Shown: piece by piece, positions 8,297 through 17,300 of the stretch
How positions within the stretch are numbered: position 1 is the first letter of the stretch
How the letters are laid out: each line of letters opens with the position of its first letter
The notes under the pieces: generated by a model
Seen by the model: the letters and a program-made list of their open reading frames with translations, nothing else
What the model was told of the DNA's origin: nothing
The model's database searches: none
Source of the DNA: Thiomicrorhabdus cannonii
Lineage (GTDB): Bacteria > Pseudomonadota > Gammaproteobacteria > Thiomicrospirales > Thiomicrospiraceae
Direction: 5' to 3'
Assembly: GCF_013391695.1 (NCBI RefSeq)
Contig: NZ_JACBGH010000001.1
Location: forward strand, 310,001 to 374,000
DNA length: 64,000 bases
Position numbers and translations under genes: made by a program

Positions 8297-9007
8297 ATGA
8301 TAAAAACATACTTTAACATTTTCATGTTAGCGGGCTGCTTAACCTGCCCAAAATGGGGCTTGGCGGACGACTCCAGCAGCCAATATGCTTCATTGGAAGC
8401 CATCTACGAACAAGCCGCCGTTTTCCTTAAGCAAAAAGTTGACCAAAAATTACAAGACCCTGTCATAGACATTAAAACTTTCACGACACCACTCAAACTG
8501 CCGGCCTGCGAAAACCCCGTAGAAATACAGGATCGCAACCCCACCAAATACGCGGGCAGAATGACGTTAGGTATAAAATGTTCGCAGCCGGCCTGGCAAT
8601 TTTTTCTAAGCGCCACCGTCGATGGCAAATTACCGGCGGTTATTGCCACTCAAGGAATCTTAAAAGAAGCCGTTATAAGAAGTGACGATGTGCAACGGGT
8701 ATACCTTCCTTATAAAAAGGTGCCGACCGATAGCCTGATCAACGTTGAAAACGTCATCGGCATGCGGGCAAAGAAGGCGATTGCCCCGAATGACATTATC
8801 ATTATTCGCGATTTGCAACCGCCTTACTGGGTATTAAAAAAGCAGGCGGTCACCCTGATCAGCAAAATCGGGCACATTGAAGTCAAAACCAAAGGAATGG
8901 CGCTGGAGGATGGTGTTGAAAATCAACAGGTTGAAGTTGAAAACAATAACAGCAAAAAGAAATTAAAAGGCATAGTTATTGCTCCGAACACCGTATTGAT
9001 TCCTTGA
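8297..9007 (+). CDS. flgA: Flagellar P-ring chaperone FlgA
   Basis: FlgA is the periplasmic chaperone for P-ring (FlgI) assembly. The 236-residue protein has a signal peptide (cleavage near residue 23) and an N-terminal domain. Its SAF-like C-terminal region reads AVIRSDDVQRVYLPYKKVP ... GMRAKKAIAPNDIIIIRDLQ and ends GIVIAPNTVLIP, close to the usual FlgA C-terminus. It is divergent from cheV and followed by flgM and flgN, the Vibrio/Pseudomonas order. Confidence 0.92.
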   Translation: MIKTYFNIFMLAGCLTCPKWGLADDSSSQYASLEAIYEQAAVFLKQKVDQKLQDPVIDIKTFTTPLKLPACENPVEIQDRNPTKYAGRMTLGIKCSQPAWQFFLSATVDGKLPAVIATQGILKEAVIRSDDVQRVYLPYKKVPTDSLINVENVIGMRAKKAIAPNDIIIIRDLQPPYWVLKKQAVTLISKIGHIEVKTKGMALEDGVENQQVEVENNNSKKKLKGIVIAPNTVLIP

Positions 9008-9043
9008 GTTTGTCATCCATGCAAAAAAATTCATAAAAATGAT

Positions 9044-9069
9044 TAAAGCTTTGTGGGTTTTGCCGATAA
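9044..9069 (+). promoter_or_regulatory. Sigma28 (FliA) promoter for flgMN
   Basis: TAAAGCTT at 9044-9051 and GCCGATAA at 9062-9069 match the FliA consensus TAAAGTTT-N11-GCCGATAA, with a perfect -10 element and a spacer one nt short. It lies about 65 nt before flgM, so class III expression of flgM and flgN is expected. Confidence 0.75.
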
Positions 9070-9133
9070 CCTTGTTAGAAGAATTAAAATATTACTGGTA
9101 GAATAGTACCAGCTTAGATGTGAGGCTAAGAAA

Positions 9134-9442
9134 ATGGACATTAAAAACCTAAACCTGAACGTACCGTCCGGACGCACCGAAGCGCCCAAAGCGCAGGACA
9201 AAAGCGGCACGCCAAATAACGGCTCGACTGTCACCAACAGCCCGGCTGACGACAAAGTAACCTTGACCGGCATACTAGGGCAGGTACGCGAACTCGAACA
9301 GAAAGCGGAAAAGGTCAATGTGGACAACGGTGACCGTATCGCAGCGCTAAAAGCATCCATTCAGGATGGCAGCTACCGTATTAATGCCGAACGCATCGCC
9401 GAGAAACTGATTCAGTCTGAAGTTCTGTTTTCTAACGTTTAA
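9134..9442 (+). CDS. flgM: Anti-sigma28 factor FlgM
   Basis: FlgM binds FliA and is exported through the completed hook, releasing late flagellar transcription. The 102-residue product is small and polar. Its disordered N-terminus (PSGRTEAPKAQDKSG) is followed by the conserved C-terminal sigma-binding half DRIAALKASIQDGSYRINAE and ERIAEKLIQSE. It lies between flgA and flgN with its own sigma28 promoter, giving the usual autoregulatory loop. Confidence 0.95.
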   Translation: MDIKNLNLNVPSGRTEAPKAQDKSGTPNNGSTVTNSPADDKVTLTGILGQVRELEQKAEKVNVDNGDRIAALKASIQDGSYRINAERIAEKLIQSEVLFSNV

Positions 9443-9464
9443 TCCTACTTTCTACGAAAACTGA

Positions 9465-9971
9465 ATGAAACTTCTACCAGCTGACTTTGACGCCACCTCA
9501 TTCGCCTCACAGCTTGAAGCGTTGGGTCAGTTGTTACAAAAATTTCTACAACTGCTTGAATCGGAAGCGGAACAACTCAAGCATGGCAATGCCGAATCAC
9601 TGATAGACGTGATCGAGCCCAAAGCAAAACTGGGCGAACAAATCCAATCCTGCTTCGAAAAAATCAGCTCTTTTTTTGCCGATAGCACGCCAGACAATGC
9701 AAACGCCCAATTTTTCGCACTGGCGAAGCAACAGGCTTTTTCCGCTGTATCGACAGAACTGCAAGATAAAGTGAACAAAGTCATTCAGTTGACCGAACGT
9801 TGCCACGACCAGAATATCGCCAATGGCATGTCGATCCGCATCCTCAGCAACATCAACAAAACCTCTTTGCAAATCCTGAGCGGTCAATCCGCCGAAAGCG
9901 TCAATCTGTATAGCGCATCGGGCGACCGGACATCCAATAAACCGCACTCCACCACCCTCGGCAAAGCGTAG
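9465..9971 (+). CDS. flgN: Flagellar export chaperone FlgN
   Basis: FlgN is the cytoplasmic chaperone for the hook-filament junction proteins FlgK and FlgL. The 168 residues form an all-helical protein with heptad-like LGQLLQKFLQLLESEAEQLK and a middle helix HDQNIANGMSIRILSN, followed by a Ser/Thr-rich tail. Sequence match is modest, as is usual for FlgN, but position 22 nt after flgM and length fit. Confidence 0.88.
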   Translation: MKLLPADFDATSFASQLEALGQLLQKFLQLLESEAEQLKHGNAESLIDVIEPKAKLGEQIQSCFEKISSFFADSTPDNANAQFFALAKQQAFSAVSTELQDKVNKVIQLTERCHDQNIANGMSIRILSNINKTSLQILSGQSAESVNLYSASGDRTSNKPHSTTLGKA

Positions 9972-10146
9972 TCTCCTCAATATCCGTTGTTTGAAGCACT
10001 AAATCATTTGTGGCTTTAAATTACTTTTTAAGTTGGCTCATTTTCTGCTAACCTTTCGTTATCTAAAAACCGATGCAGAAACCGATCTGCAAAATCATAT
10101 TGGTGGACATCCGGCCCGCCCAGCTAAGACGAGAAAGTGAGTTGCA

Positions 10147-10734
10147 ATGAAAAACGATCAACGTTCATTTTTTAGAATCGATGTAATGCTGCCCTGCAGC
10201 TATCGAATAGTACCTCAGGATGCCGTTGAACAAACCCCGCTTCCCGGCAGCCCCGATTCTAAATATATTGAAGAATACTTCATGCAGAACTTGGCGGACC
10301 TGGACACGCAGATCAACGAGGTGATTGCCCAGATCAATGTCAAAAGCTCCTTGCTTGCGGCTGCCTTGACCGCGATGAACAGCAAAATCAACTTCATGAT
10401 GCAGACCATCGATGCCAATCAGCTATCGCGTGCGATTCCGCAAAGGCTGGTGAATTTAAGCGGCGGCGGCATCTCCTTCACCATCAATGAAACGATTAAT
10501 CCAACCGATAAAGTAGACCTGCTGTTCAAACCGCTGGAAGACGAATCACCAGTGCTGGTGCGTTGCGACCTCGTCAATATCACGCCGATTGTCGACGAAG
10601 AAAACACCTATAGAGTCTCACTCAGCTATACCAATCTTTCGGAAGAAGACCGCCGCAAGGTTCTGTTCTTTATTCAATCGAAAGAGATCGAATATGCCCA
10701 GATTGAACGCAAAAAAAGTCAGGATATCGACTAG
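10147..10734 (+). CDS. PilZ-domain protein with long helical insertion
   Basis: Predicted c-di-GMP receptor. The N-terminal RSFFR (residues 6-10) fits the RxxxR ligand motif and NLSGGG (103-108) fits [D/N]xSxxG. In classical PilZ domains these motifs lie about 20-30 residues apart; here about 70 extra residues, mostly helix-forming (DLDTQINEVIAQINVKSSLL), separate them. This recalls atypical tetrameric PilZ proteins described in Xanthomonas. It lies after flgAMN and likely tunes motility in response to c-di-GMP. Ligand binding is inferred from motifs only. Confidence 0.8.
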   Translation: MKNDQRSFFRIDVMLPCSYRIVPQDAVEQTPLPGSPDSKYIEEYFMQNLADLDTQINEVIAQINVKSSLLAAALTAMNSKINFMMQTIDANQLSRAIPQRLVNLSGGGISFTINETINPTDKVDLLFKPLEDESPVLVRCDLVNITPIVDEENTYRVSLSYTNLSEEDRRKVLFFIQSKEIEYAQIERKKSQDID

Positions 10735-10815
10735 ATATTCGTGAGGATGCGGTGAAGCTGTTTTAAATCGACGCCTTTAAGCATCCCCCTTCTCCCTCTC
10801 CCATAAACAATAAAA

Positions 10816-10835
10816 AACCCCGCAATTGCGGGGTT
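10816..10835. terminator. Bidirectional terminator
   Basis: Perfect 20-bp palindrome AACCCCGCAATTGCGGGGTT flanked by A and T runs, between the convergent PilZ gene and the minus-strand coiled-coil gene. Confidence 0.8.
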
Positions 10836-10909
10836 AATTTTGAGTCTAATGCATTTTGTTATTGCACCAACCAATCGGAGACATTGGTTTGCTTCAACCG
10901 CAGGAAGAC

Positions 10910-11200
10910 TTAAGGAAAACTGTAACGGTTATCCTGCTTGCCACCCTGTTTCTTGTCGTTCATTTCTTTAACGATGCTTTCAACTTGTTTTTGCAAGCTG
11001 TCCACCTCTTCGAGTTTTTTATCGACCTTGTTTTCATAGGCTTTGCGTGCCGCAGATTCCGCTTGAATCTGCTTATCGTATTTGCCAACCTTATTTTCCA
11101 AGATCCTTACCCGCGTACTGATACTGGCCGCCTGGGCGACTTCCACCCAAGCAAACAACACCACCATTACACCAAGCATCACCATTTTTGGTTTAGCCAT
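10910..11200 (-). CDS. Small secreted coiled-coil protein, unknown function
   Basis: 96-residue protein with a signal peptide (cleavage near residue 24, AQAAS) and no lipobox. The remainder is a single heptad-patterned coiled coil (ISTRVRILENKVGKYDKQI, then KVDKKLEEVDSLQKQVES) and a polar tail. It follows the FlgP-like lipoprotein by 44 nt on the same strand and is the last gene before a terminator. I do not recognise a family; context suggests a periplasmic accessory of the FlgP ring or envelope. Confidence 0.7.
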   Translation of the reverse strand: MAKPKMVMLGVMVVLFAWVEVAQAASISTRVRILENKVGKYDKQIQAESAARKAYENKVDKKLEEVDSLQKQVESIVKEMNDKKQGGKQDNRYSFP

Positions 11201-11244
11201 GTTAATACTCCACTGCCACTCGCTTGCAGACGTTATTTATAGGT

Positions 11245-11829
11245 TTAATACGAGCTTACTTCAAGGCAGGTACCGCAGCTTTCCGAAGGCTCTTTGGCTA
11301 CAACGGTATCGCCACTGTACACAAATGTCTGGTCGAAGAAGTTCTTATCCACATACACTTCCAAAACCGTTTCATAGTTATTATCCGCCATCGGTGTCAC
11401 ACTGACGACACGCGCACCACGCACCACGGCATTGACGCGCGCTCTGAAGCTGTCGTTCTTGGCCGTTAGCGTAGAAATAGCCGTGTTACTGTCAATTTTG
11501 ATACCGTACAGCTGCTCTGCCAAAGCGCGATAGGCATCCAATTTTGAAGCACGGATCGCCATCAGACGACGCTGTCCCGGCGTATAGGCCGAGAACGTAC
11601 TCTCCGCACCGTAGCCAATGGCCGAAATCTTCACTCTTTCAACCGGCTTTTTGACCACCGGAGCAGGAACTGGTGCTGCGGGTGCCGCAACCGGTGCAAC
11701 CGGCATCACCGCCTGCAGAGGAATCATCGGCACTACAGGCGATTCGTTCTTCACTTCAGGGCTGTTTGAACAACCGCCCAGTACAGAGGTCGCGACCAAT
11801 CCCGCGATCAATACGTTTACTTTTTTCAT
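11245..11829 (-). CDS. flgP: LPP20-family lipoprotein, FlgP-like
   Basis: In Vibrio and Campylobacter, FlgP forms an outer-membrane-associated ring around the flagellar motor. This protein has lipobox LGGCS, then a Pro/Ala/Val-rich linker (PVAPVAAPAAPVPAPVV). The LPP20-type domain contains QRRLMAIRASKLDAYRALAE and VNAVVRGARVVS. I place the start at the ATG at 11829 because GGAG lies 6 nt before it; an in-frame start four codons upstream lacks a site. The FlgP name is inference from family plus the flagellar neighbourhood and the presence of FlgT. Confidence 0.75.
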   Translation of the reverse strand: MKKVNVLIAGLVATSVLGGCSNSPEVKNESPVVPMIPLQAVMPVAPVAAPAAPVPAPVVKKPVERVKISAIGYGAESTFSAYTPGQRRLMAIRASKLDAYRALAEQLYGIKIDSNTAISTLTAKNDSFRARVNAVVRGARVVSVTPMADNNYETVLEVYVDKNFFDQTFVYSGDTVVAKEPSESCGTCLEVSSY

Positions 11830-11915
11830 CTTTATCTCCATTATTCATAGACTCAAAATGGTTTTAATCAATGTTCAACATTTAGACTTTTTCGATATGC
11901 CAACCCAGCTTGCGG

Positions 11916-13046
11916 TTAGGGATAACTATCCGGATTGGCTTGGTCATACATCATCGGATCAGGGGCCGAGTACTGGTAAGACGGCTGTTTTGACTCCGGC
12001 TTTTCCTTGTCAGCCTCTTTTTTAGCCTGAGCCTGCACCTGCTGACCTACCAGCTGTTTTTCCACGGTTTTAACACCGTGCAATAACTTGCCGTATTGTT
12101 CTTGCAACTGTTTAACGCGTTTATTGACCTCATCGATACGCTTCTGCGCTTTGACCATGCCCATCTGCACGCTGTTGAGCTTATCCATCATAGCGGCATC
12201 AACTACCACTGCTGGGGCCATTGTCTGCGCAGCGGGCACAAGTACCGCTTGGGTTACCGGCGCAGCTTGATGGGTAGCGGCAGCATGCGCATCATGCGGT
12301 GCCACCGCATGCCCATTATTCACCGCCGGCGGCACAATAGGCTGGGCAACAGACTGCACAGGGCTTGAAGGAGCCTGCTGCGCCAGCGCGGTGATGTCGG
12401 CCGTCATCTGCTCCAGCTGATAACTTAACGCATCAATCTTTTTCTCAACAGCGTTCATGCCCTGAGCATTTTTTGACAACGCCACCGTGTTACTTTCAGT
12501 ACCCAACTTGATCTCTTCGATTTTCGTTTGAGTCTCTTCATCCAAACCGGCTGATCCGGCCAGAGCCGCCCAAATACCGATCCCGATACCAATCAGCATC
12601 AACACCACAAGCGTTGAGCCAAAAATGACAATAAGCTTTTTAATTGAATCCATTTCTGCCGCCGATATTTCTTTAGATTGGTTTTGCGTTTTTCCCCTGC
12701 GCGGAATGTATTCTTCCTCTTGCGGGGGGGGAGCCACAGGCGCTTCCTCAGGCTTGGACTTGGCCTCAGGTTTTGGGTCAGCCGCTTCCTTTACCTGTGC
12801 AGCCGGTGGCGGGACATTGTCTGCCAACTCGGCAGCCGGCGCCGCCTGCTCTATATCCAGCAAATCGCTCAATTCATCATCGATCATGGACGTTTCCGCA
12901 GGCAACTCCTGGACAGCGGTTGCAGGCGCAACATCCTCTACCGTGTCCACGTCCTTGCCGGCCACAACATCCTGCTCCGCCTCATCCAAAAGCGCATCAA
13001 TGCTGTCCAGATCATTAGGATCGAAAGTTTCGTCCGTTGAAGCCAC
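11916..13046 (-). CDS. Single-pass membrane protein with periplasmic coiled coil, unknown
   Basis: 376 residues: an acidic Pro/Ala-rich cytoplasmic N-terminus (1-130), one transmembrane helix (about 137-163, KLIVIFGSTLVVLMLIGIG), then coiled-coil segments (TKIEEIKLGTESNTVALSKN; DEVNKRVKQLQEQYGKLLHG) separated by an Ala/Pro/His-rich linker. GTG start with AAAGGA upstream. It lies between the LppC-like gene and the FlgP-like gene with gaps of about 60-90 nt. I recognise no named family. Topology resembles envelope-spanning linkers, and context suggests a motility or envelope role. Confidence 0.75.
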   Translation of the reverse strand: MASTDETFDPNDLDSIDALLDEAEQDVVAGKDVDTVEDVAPATAVQELPAETSMIDDELSDLLDIEQAAPAAELADNVPPPAAQVKEAADPKPEAKSKPEEAPVAPPPQEEEYIPRRGKTQNQSKEISAAEMDSIKKLIVIFGSTLVVLMLIGIGIGIWAALAGSAGLDEETQTKIEEIKLGTESNTVALSKNAQGMNAVEKKIDALSYQLEQMTADITALAQQAPSSPVQSVAQPIVPPAVNNGHAVAPHDAHAAATHQAAPVTQAVLVPAAQTMAPAVVVDAAMMDKLNSVQMGMVKAQKRIDEVNKRVKQLQEQYGKLLHGVKTVEKQLVGQQVQAQAKKEADKEKPESKQPSYQYSAPDPMMYDQANPDSYP

Positions 13047-13105
13047 AAACTTTTCCTTTAATCACAAAATCGTTTAAGCATCCAATTCGCTGCCAAGTGC
13101 TTATC

Positions 13106-14494
13106 TTATTCGAACTGGAAACGATACCCCGTTATCGGTTGAACGCTTTTGTCGTCCAACCAATACACCTTTGGCAAAAGCGCTAATTGTCCATCTGCCG
13201 TGGTAATCAAGTCGCCGATGGGGGATTCACCCAACCATTGAGCAGGCTTTAATGCTTCGGGCTGATTGACGAGCTTTGCCGCCAACTCACCTAAAGCATA
13301 AAGCAGGCCAGTTTTGTCATCTTGATTATGATCCGCTGGTGCAGACGGGGTGTTGTGAACGGAATTAGGCGGGAGAAAGGCATAGGTCTGCTGCCAGAAC
13401 GGCAAAGACGCGAGGAGGTCCGAAGCGCTAGGAAAGCCGGGCGGATACCATAGATTCAACGCTTCGTTAAGGTGATAAAAAGCCAGCATGGGCTGAACCT
13501 GCATGGCCGCTTCCAGAGGCAGAAAACTGATGACGGCGTCAATATCCTGACGCGCACGCGGTTCAAATTCCAGTTCGGTTTGCAGTGTCGCTTGCAGCCA
13601 GTTTTTACGCCCTTCTGAAGAACGGACATTCAAGACACGGCGCACACTCTGATCCAACGACTGCTCCACCACTTCTGTTTCCAGCCAAACATCTGCACCA
13701 GAACCGAGGCTAGACCCGGCCTGTTGAATTTTTTGTTGCAGATTTTTGGCCGCCTGTGAATTCTCACTCAACAGCAAAATATGCTGCAACGCATAACTGT
13801 TCACAAAGCTGTGCAACTGGCGCAGACCGTCGCTTTTACTTGGCGACAATGCTTTTTCATACGCTTCATAAACATCCAACTGATTCAGGTAGAGCGTTGG
13901 AATGCCCGTTTTCAGCGCCTGCCAAGCCTGCGCCTGATCACGTGTCAGGGGCCCGATAATGAAATCCGGAGCGTACAGTTTGACCAGTTCCCACAGCTCG
14001 AATAGATTGTCGTAGAGCGCGCTGTCCAGCACCTCAAAAGGCTTGCTGAACGGCCATTGCGCCCTCAATCCTGCAAGCACGCGCTCACCGGCCACGGCAA
14101 AATCGCCGCTTAACGGCAACAGCACCACAACGGTACTGCTGGTATCAGGCAGTTTAAACACCGTTTCCGCGTTACTTGGCTGCAGTTCGATGCGCTCGGA
14201 TTGCGCCAGAAAACGCTCGAGCCGCTGAACCCGTTCAGTGAACGCCGCAGGTAACGTCATGGCGCGCAACTGCCGAAGATAACGCTCTACCTCGGCACGC
14301 TCACCGTTCCCCTCTGCCAGTTCGGCGCGCAGCAAAACGATTTCCTGATCAATCTGCTCGATCTGCTCTTGCAAAGCCGATGGCGGCAACGGGACGGTAT
14401 CGGCAAGGCTTGCCGCTGGCACATATAGAGCGATGACATTCAACGCCACACCAAAGCAGCGTTTCAGTGCCTGTTGTCTTAGCCTTTGCCGCAT
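13106..14494 (-). CDS. LppC/LpoA-like periplasmic protein
   Basis: 462 residues with an N-terminal hydrophobic segment and a short coiled coil (EQIEQIDQEIVLLRAELAEG). The periplasmic-binding-protein-like LppC domain carries VVVLLPLSGDFAVAGERVLAG, APDFIIGPLTRDQAQAW and TGIPTLYLNQ, the family landmarks. LppC members such as LpoA activate class A penicillin-binding proteins. No clear lipobox is visible, unlike enteric LpoA. AGGAG precedes the ATG; the gene follows pepN by 28 nt. A dispersed-repeat copy at 13714-13725 encodes IQQAG in this protein. Confidence 0.75.
   Translation of the reverse strand: MRQRLRQQALKRCFGVALNVIALYVPAASLADTVPLPPSALQEQIEQIDQEIVLLRAELAEGNGERAEVERYLRQLRAMTLPAAFTERVQRLERFLAQSERIELQPSNAETVFKLPDTSSTVVVLLPLSGDFAVAGERVLAGLRAQWPFSKPFEVLDSALYDNLFELWELVKLYAPDFIIGPLTRDQAQAWQALKTGIPTLYLNQLDVYEAYEKALSPSKSDGLRQLHSFVNSYALQHILLLSENSQAAKNLQQKIQQAGSSLGSGADVWLETEVVEQSLDQSVRRVLNVRSSEGRKNWLQATLQTELEFEPRARQDIDAVISFLPLEAAMQVQPMLAFYHLNEALNLWYPPGFPSASDLLASLPFWQQTYAFLPPNSVHNTPSAPADHNQDDKTGLLYALGELAAKLVNQPEALKPAQWLGESPIGDLITTADGQLALLPKVYWLDDKSVQPITGYRFQFE
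13714..13725 (-). repeat. Dispersed AACAGGCCGGGT repeat, copy 4 (exact)
   Basis: Exact 12-mer in sense orientation within the LppC-like gene, read as KIQQAGSS together with its A-rich side. Confidence 0.85.
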
Positions 14495-14522
14495 AACTCC
14501 TTCGTGTACCTCTCAAGCCAGT

Positions 14523-17186
14523 TTATGATTTCAACGACTTCGAGACGATCTCAAAGACATCCTTGGACAGCCCTTTGACCGCCATGATCTTTTGCAAGGC
14601 CTGCTGCATATACTGCTGACGCGCCGCATCGTAACGCTTCCAGTGGGTAAAGGGCGCGACCATACGCGCGGCGACCTGCGGATTGAGCTTATCCAGCTTG
14701 ATCACCTGCTCGGCCAGGAAAGCGTAACCCGCGCCGTCGGCACGATGAAAGCCCAGCAGATTGAGGCGTCCGAAGACACCAAGCACACTTCGTACCCTGT
14801 TGGGGTTTTCGTAGTGGAAATCCGCATGCTCAACCAGCGCCTTGACATGCTCCAGCGCATGCAGATGATGCGAACCGGCCTGGATGGCAAACCACTTATC
14901 CAGCACCAATGGATCATATCGCCACTGCATATAGAACCGCTCCAGACAACGCAATCTGGCTTCATGCCCGGTATGGCTTAAACTTTCCAGCGCCGCCAAT
15001 ACATCGGTCATATTCTGTGCGGCGTTAAACTGCGCTTCCGCCAGCGCCGCATGCTGCTCCAGCAACAGCAAATAACCCAAGGCCACATTTTTCAATTTAC
15101 GCGTGGCAATCGCCGTTTTTTCATAGCGGTAGTCACCGGCGCTCTCCGCCCTTAACTGCTCATAAAGCGCCAATAACGGCTCTTCAAAACGTTGCGCCAA
15201 CTCGCGTTTCAGCCAACGCTGCACGGCATACACGGCCTCCACATTGATTTGTCTGTACTGCTCGCCGATATAGGTCAGATCGGGCATCGGCAAGGTCAAT
15301 GCCACCAATCCCCGGTCTGCCTGCCGATCCAGCAAAACACCGGCAAAAGCGTTGATCATCGCCGCCGACAGCTCCAATGGCTGCTGCGCTTCAAAACGCG
15401 AAATATTGCCTTTAATCTCGTTCATCGCCAGCGTCTGAAACGCTTCCCAACGCGCAAACGCATCATCGTCGGCCCGGCTCAGCAAACTAAGCTGCGCGTC
15501 GCTGTAAGCAAACTGCAGATTGACCGGCGCACTGAAGCCGCGCAAAAAGGAAGGTGTCGGTTCCTCGGCAATCCCTTCAAACACAAAGGTCTGCTCGGCC
15601 TCGCGCATCACCAGCAGGACTTCCTGCGATGCCTCGCCAGCCCCGGCCTGTTGAGTTTTCGGCGACAGGGTTTGCGCGGCGGCATTTTGCACCTTCAATG
15701 GCATGGCTTTGCCATTTGCTGCCAGCAAGGCAGTCTTAATCGGCAATAACAACGGCTTGAAGGGTTCTTCCTGTGCCGGCAAATTCTGCCTGCAATGCAG
15801 ACGATACGTCTGGTTGGCGGCGTCGTATTCCGCTGCAATTTGAAGTGTCGGCGTACCTGACTGCACATACCAGTTGTGCATTTGCGTTAGATCAATGCCG
15901 TTGGCATCGGCCATGGCATTGCGGAAGTCCTCGACCGTCACGGCATCGCCGTCATGACGCTCAAAATAGAGTTTCATGCCCTGCTGGAAACCGGCTTCGC
16001 CCAGCAATGTATGGTAAAGACGCACCACCTCGGCACCTTTCTCATACACGGTCATCGTGTAAAAGTTGTTCATCTCGATATACGACTGCGGCTGGATCGG
16101 ATGCGCCATCGGGCCGGCATCTTCCGGAAACTGATGGTTGCGCAGACGCTTGACGTCTTCGATGCGTTTGACTGCGGGCGACAGCATGTCGGCGGTGAAC
16201 TCCTGATCACGGAATACCGTCAAGCCCTCTTTCAAGGTCAGTTGGAACCAGTCGCGACAGGTGACGCGGTTGCCGGTCCAGTTATGGAAGTATTCGTGTG
16301 CAATCACCGCCTCGATGCCCTCGTAATCGACATCGGTCGCCGTTTCCGGTTTGGCCAGCACAAACTTGGAGTTGAACACGTTCAACCCTTTGTTTTCCAT
16401 CGCTCCCATATTGAAATCGTCGACCGCTACGATCATGTAGATATCCAGATCGTAGACCAGCCCGAAACGCTGTTCGTCCCACTGCATCGACTTTTTCAAC
16501 GAACTCATGGCGTGTTCGCATTTGTCGATATTGCGCGGCTCCACATAGATGCGCAAAGTCACATCACGCCCGTCGGCCGTGCGATATTGATCTTCAATGC
16601 ACTCCAGATTGCCGGCCACCAAGGCAAACAGATAACAGGGTTTTCTGAACGGGTCTTCCCACACGGCATAATGACGCCCGGCATCCAGCTCGCCGCTTTC
16701 AATCAAGTTACCGTTGGAGAGCAATACCTTGCAATCCGCTTTCGGGGCAATGATTTTGGTGGTATACAGCGTCATCACATCGGGGCGGTCCAGGAAATAG
16801 GTGATTTTTCTGAATCCCTCGGCCTCGCACTGCGTGCAATAATTGCCGCTGCTGCGGTAAAGCCCTTCCAGTGACGTATTGCTTTCCGGCGCAATTTCGG
16901 TATCGATACTGAGCTCAAACTCGCTTAAATCCGTTTTAACCGTCAAATGTTCATCCGTCACATCGCACTGCGCAAGCACCGACTCACCATTTACGCGCAC
17001 ATCCAAAAGTTGCAACTTTTCACCGTTAAGTACCAATGGCTCACCGGGAGACAAGGCGCGGATCTGCATGGTATTGGTGACTCGCGTGGCTTGCGGCTGC
17101 AAATCAAACTCCAGATAGACCTTATCCAACTCAAACAATGGGGCTTGATAATCACGCAGGTAATGAACTTTTACAGTATCAGACAT
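14523..17186 (-). CDS. pepN: Aminopeptidase N (M1 family)
   Basis: Zinc aminopeptidase removing N-terminal residues from cytoplasmic peptides. The 887-residue length matches bacterial PepN. It has the exopeptidase motif GAMENKG and the zinc site HEYFHNWTGNRVTC with the downstream Glu of the HExxH-x18-E signature. A conserved N-terminal region (NYCTQCEAEGFRKITYFLDR) and the helical C-terminal domain are intact. It is the first gene of the minus-strand run to the LppC-like gene. A dispersed-repeat copy (15641-15652) encodes KTQQAG in a poorly conserved loop. Confidence 0.97.
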   Translation of the reverse strand: MSDTVKVHYLRDYQAPLFELDKVYLEFDLQPQATRVTNTMQIRALSPGEPLVLNGEKLQLLDVRVNGESVLAQCDVTDEHLTVKTDLSEFELSIDTEIAPESNTSLEGLYRSSGNYCTQCEAEGFRKITYFLDRPDVMTLYTTKIIAPKADCKVLLSNGNLIESGELDAGRHYAVWEDPFRKPCYLFALVAGNLECIEDQYRTADGRDVTLRIYVEPRNIDKCEHAMSSLKKSMQWDEQRFGLVYDLDIYMIVAVDDFNMGAMENKGLNVFNSKFVLAKPETATDVDYEGIEAVIAHEYFHNWTGNRVTCRDWFQLTLKEGLTVFRDQEFTADMLSPAVKRIEDVKRLRNHQFPEDAGPMAHPIQPQSYIEMNNFYTMTVYEKGAEVVRLYHTLLGEAGFQQGMKLYFERHDGDAVTVEDFRNAMADANGIDLTQMHNWYVQSGTPTLQIAAEYDAANQTYRLHCRQNLPAQEEPFKPLLLPIKTALLAANGKAMPLKVQNAAAQTLSPKTQQAGAGEASQEVLLVMREAEQTFVFEGIAEEPTPSFLRGFSAPVNLQFAYSDAQLSLLSRADDDAFARWEAFQTLAMNEIKGNISRFEAQQPLELSAAMINAFAGVLLDRQADRGLVALTLPMPDLTYIGEQYRQINVEAVYAVQRWLKRELAQRFEEPLLALYEQLRAESAGDYRYEKTAIATRKLKNVALGYLLLLEQHAALAEAQFNAAQNMTDVLAALESLSHTGHEARLRCLERFYMQWRYDPLVLDKWFAIQAGSHHLHALEHVKALVEHADFHYENPNRVRSVLGVFGRLNLLGFHRADGAGYAFLAEQVIKLDKLNPQVAARMVAPFTHWKRYDAARQQYMQQALQKIMAVKGLSKDVFEIVSKSLKS
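15641..15652 (-). repeat. Dispersed AACAGGCCGGGT repeat, copy 5 (1 mismatch)
   Basis: Sense-orientation copy in pepN, AACAGGCCGGGG preceded by GAAAACTC, read as KTQQAG. Confidence 0.75.
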
Positions 17187-17244
17187 TCAAAGACTCTCAC
17201 AAAAAAACGATAACCACGGGACAAAATGCTTTCCCTGAAACACA

Positions 17245-17276
17245 AAAGCCTTCCGGGCAGTTGCTCGGAAGGCTTT
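17245..17276 (-). terminator. Rho-independent terminator after pal
   Basis: 11-bp stem AAAGCCTTCCG / CGGAAGGCTTT with a 10-nt loop and a short T run, 25 nt after the pal stop and upstream of pepN. Confidence 0.75.
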
Positions 17277-17300
17277 ATGCAAAACGGATCTTATAGGCGA

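Noticed and set aside
8580-8610. GCCGGCCTGGCAATTTTT in flgA as a repeat copy
   Set aside because: Differs at several core positions and encodes a normal FlgA segment.
15954-16874. 306-codon plus-strand frame opposite pepN
   Set aside because: Antisense shadow of a conserved metalloprotease gene.
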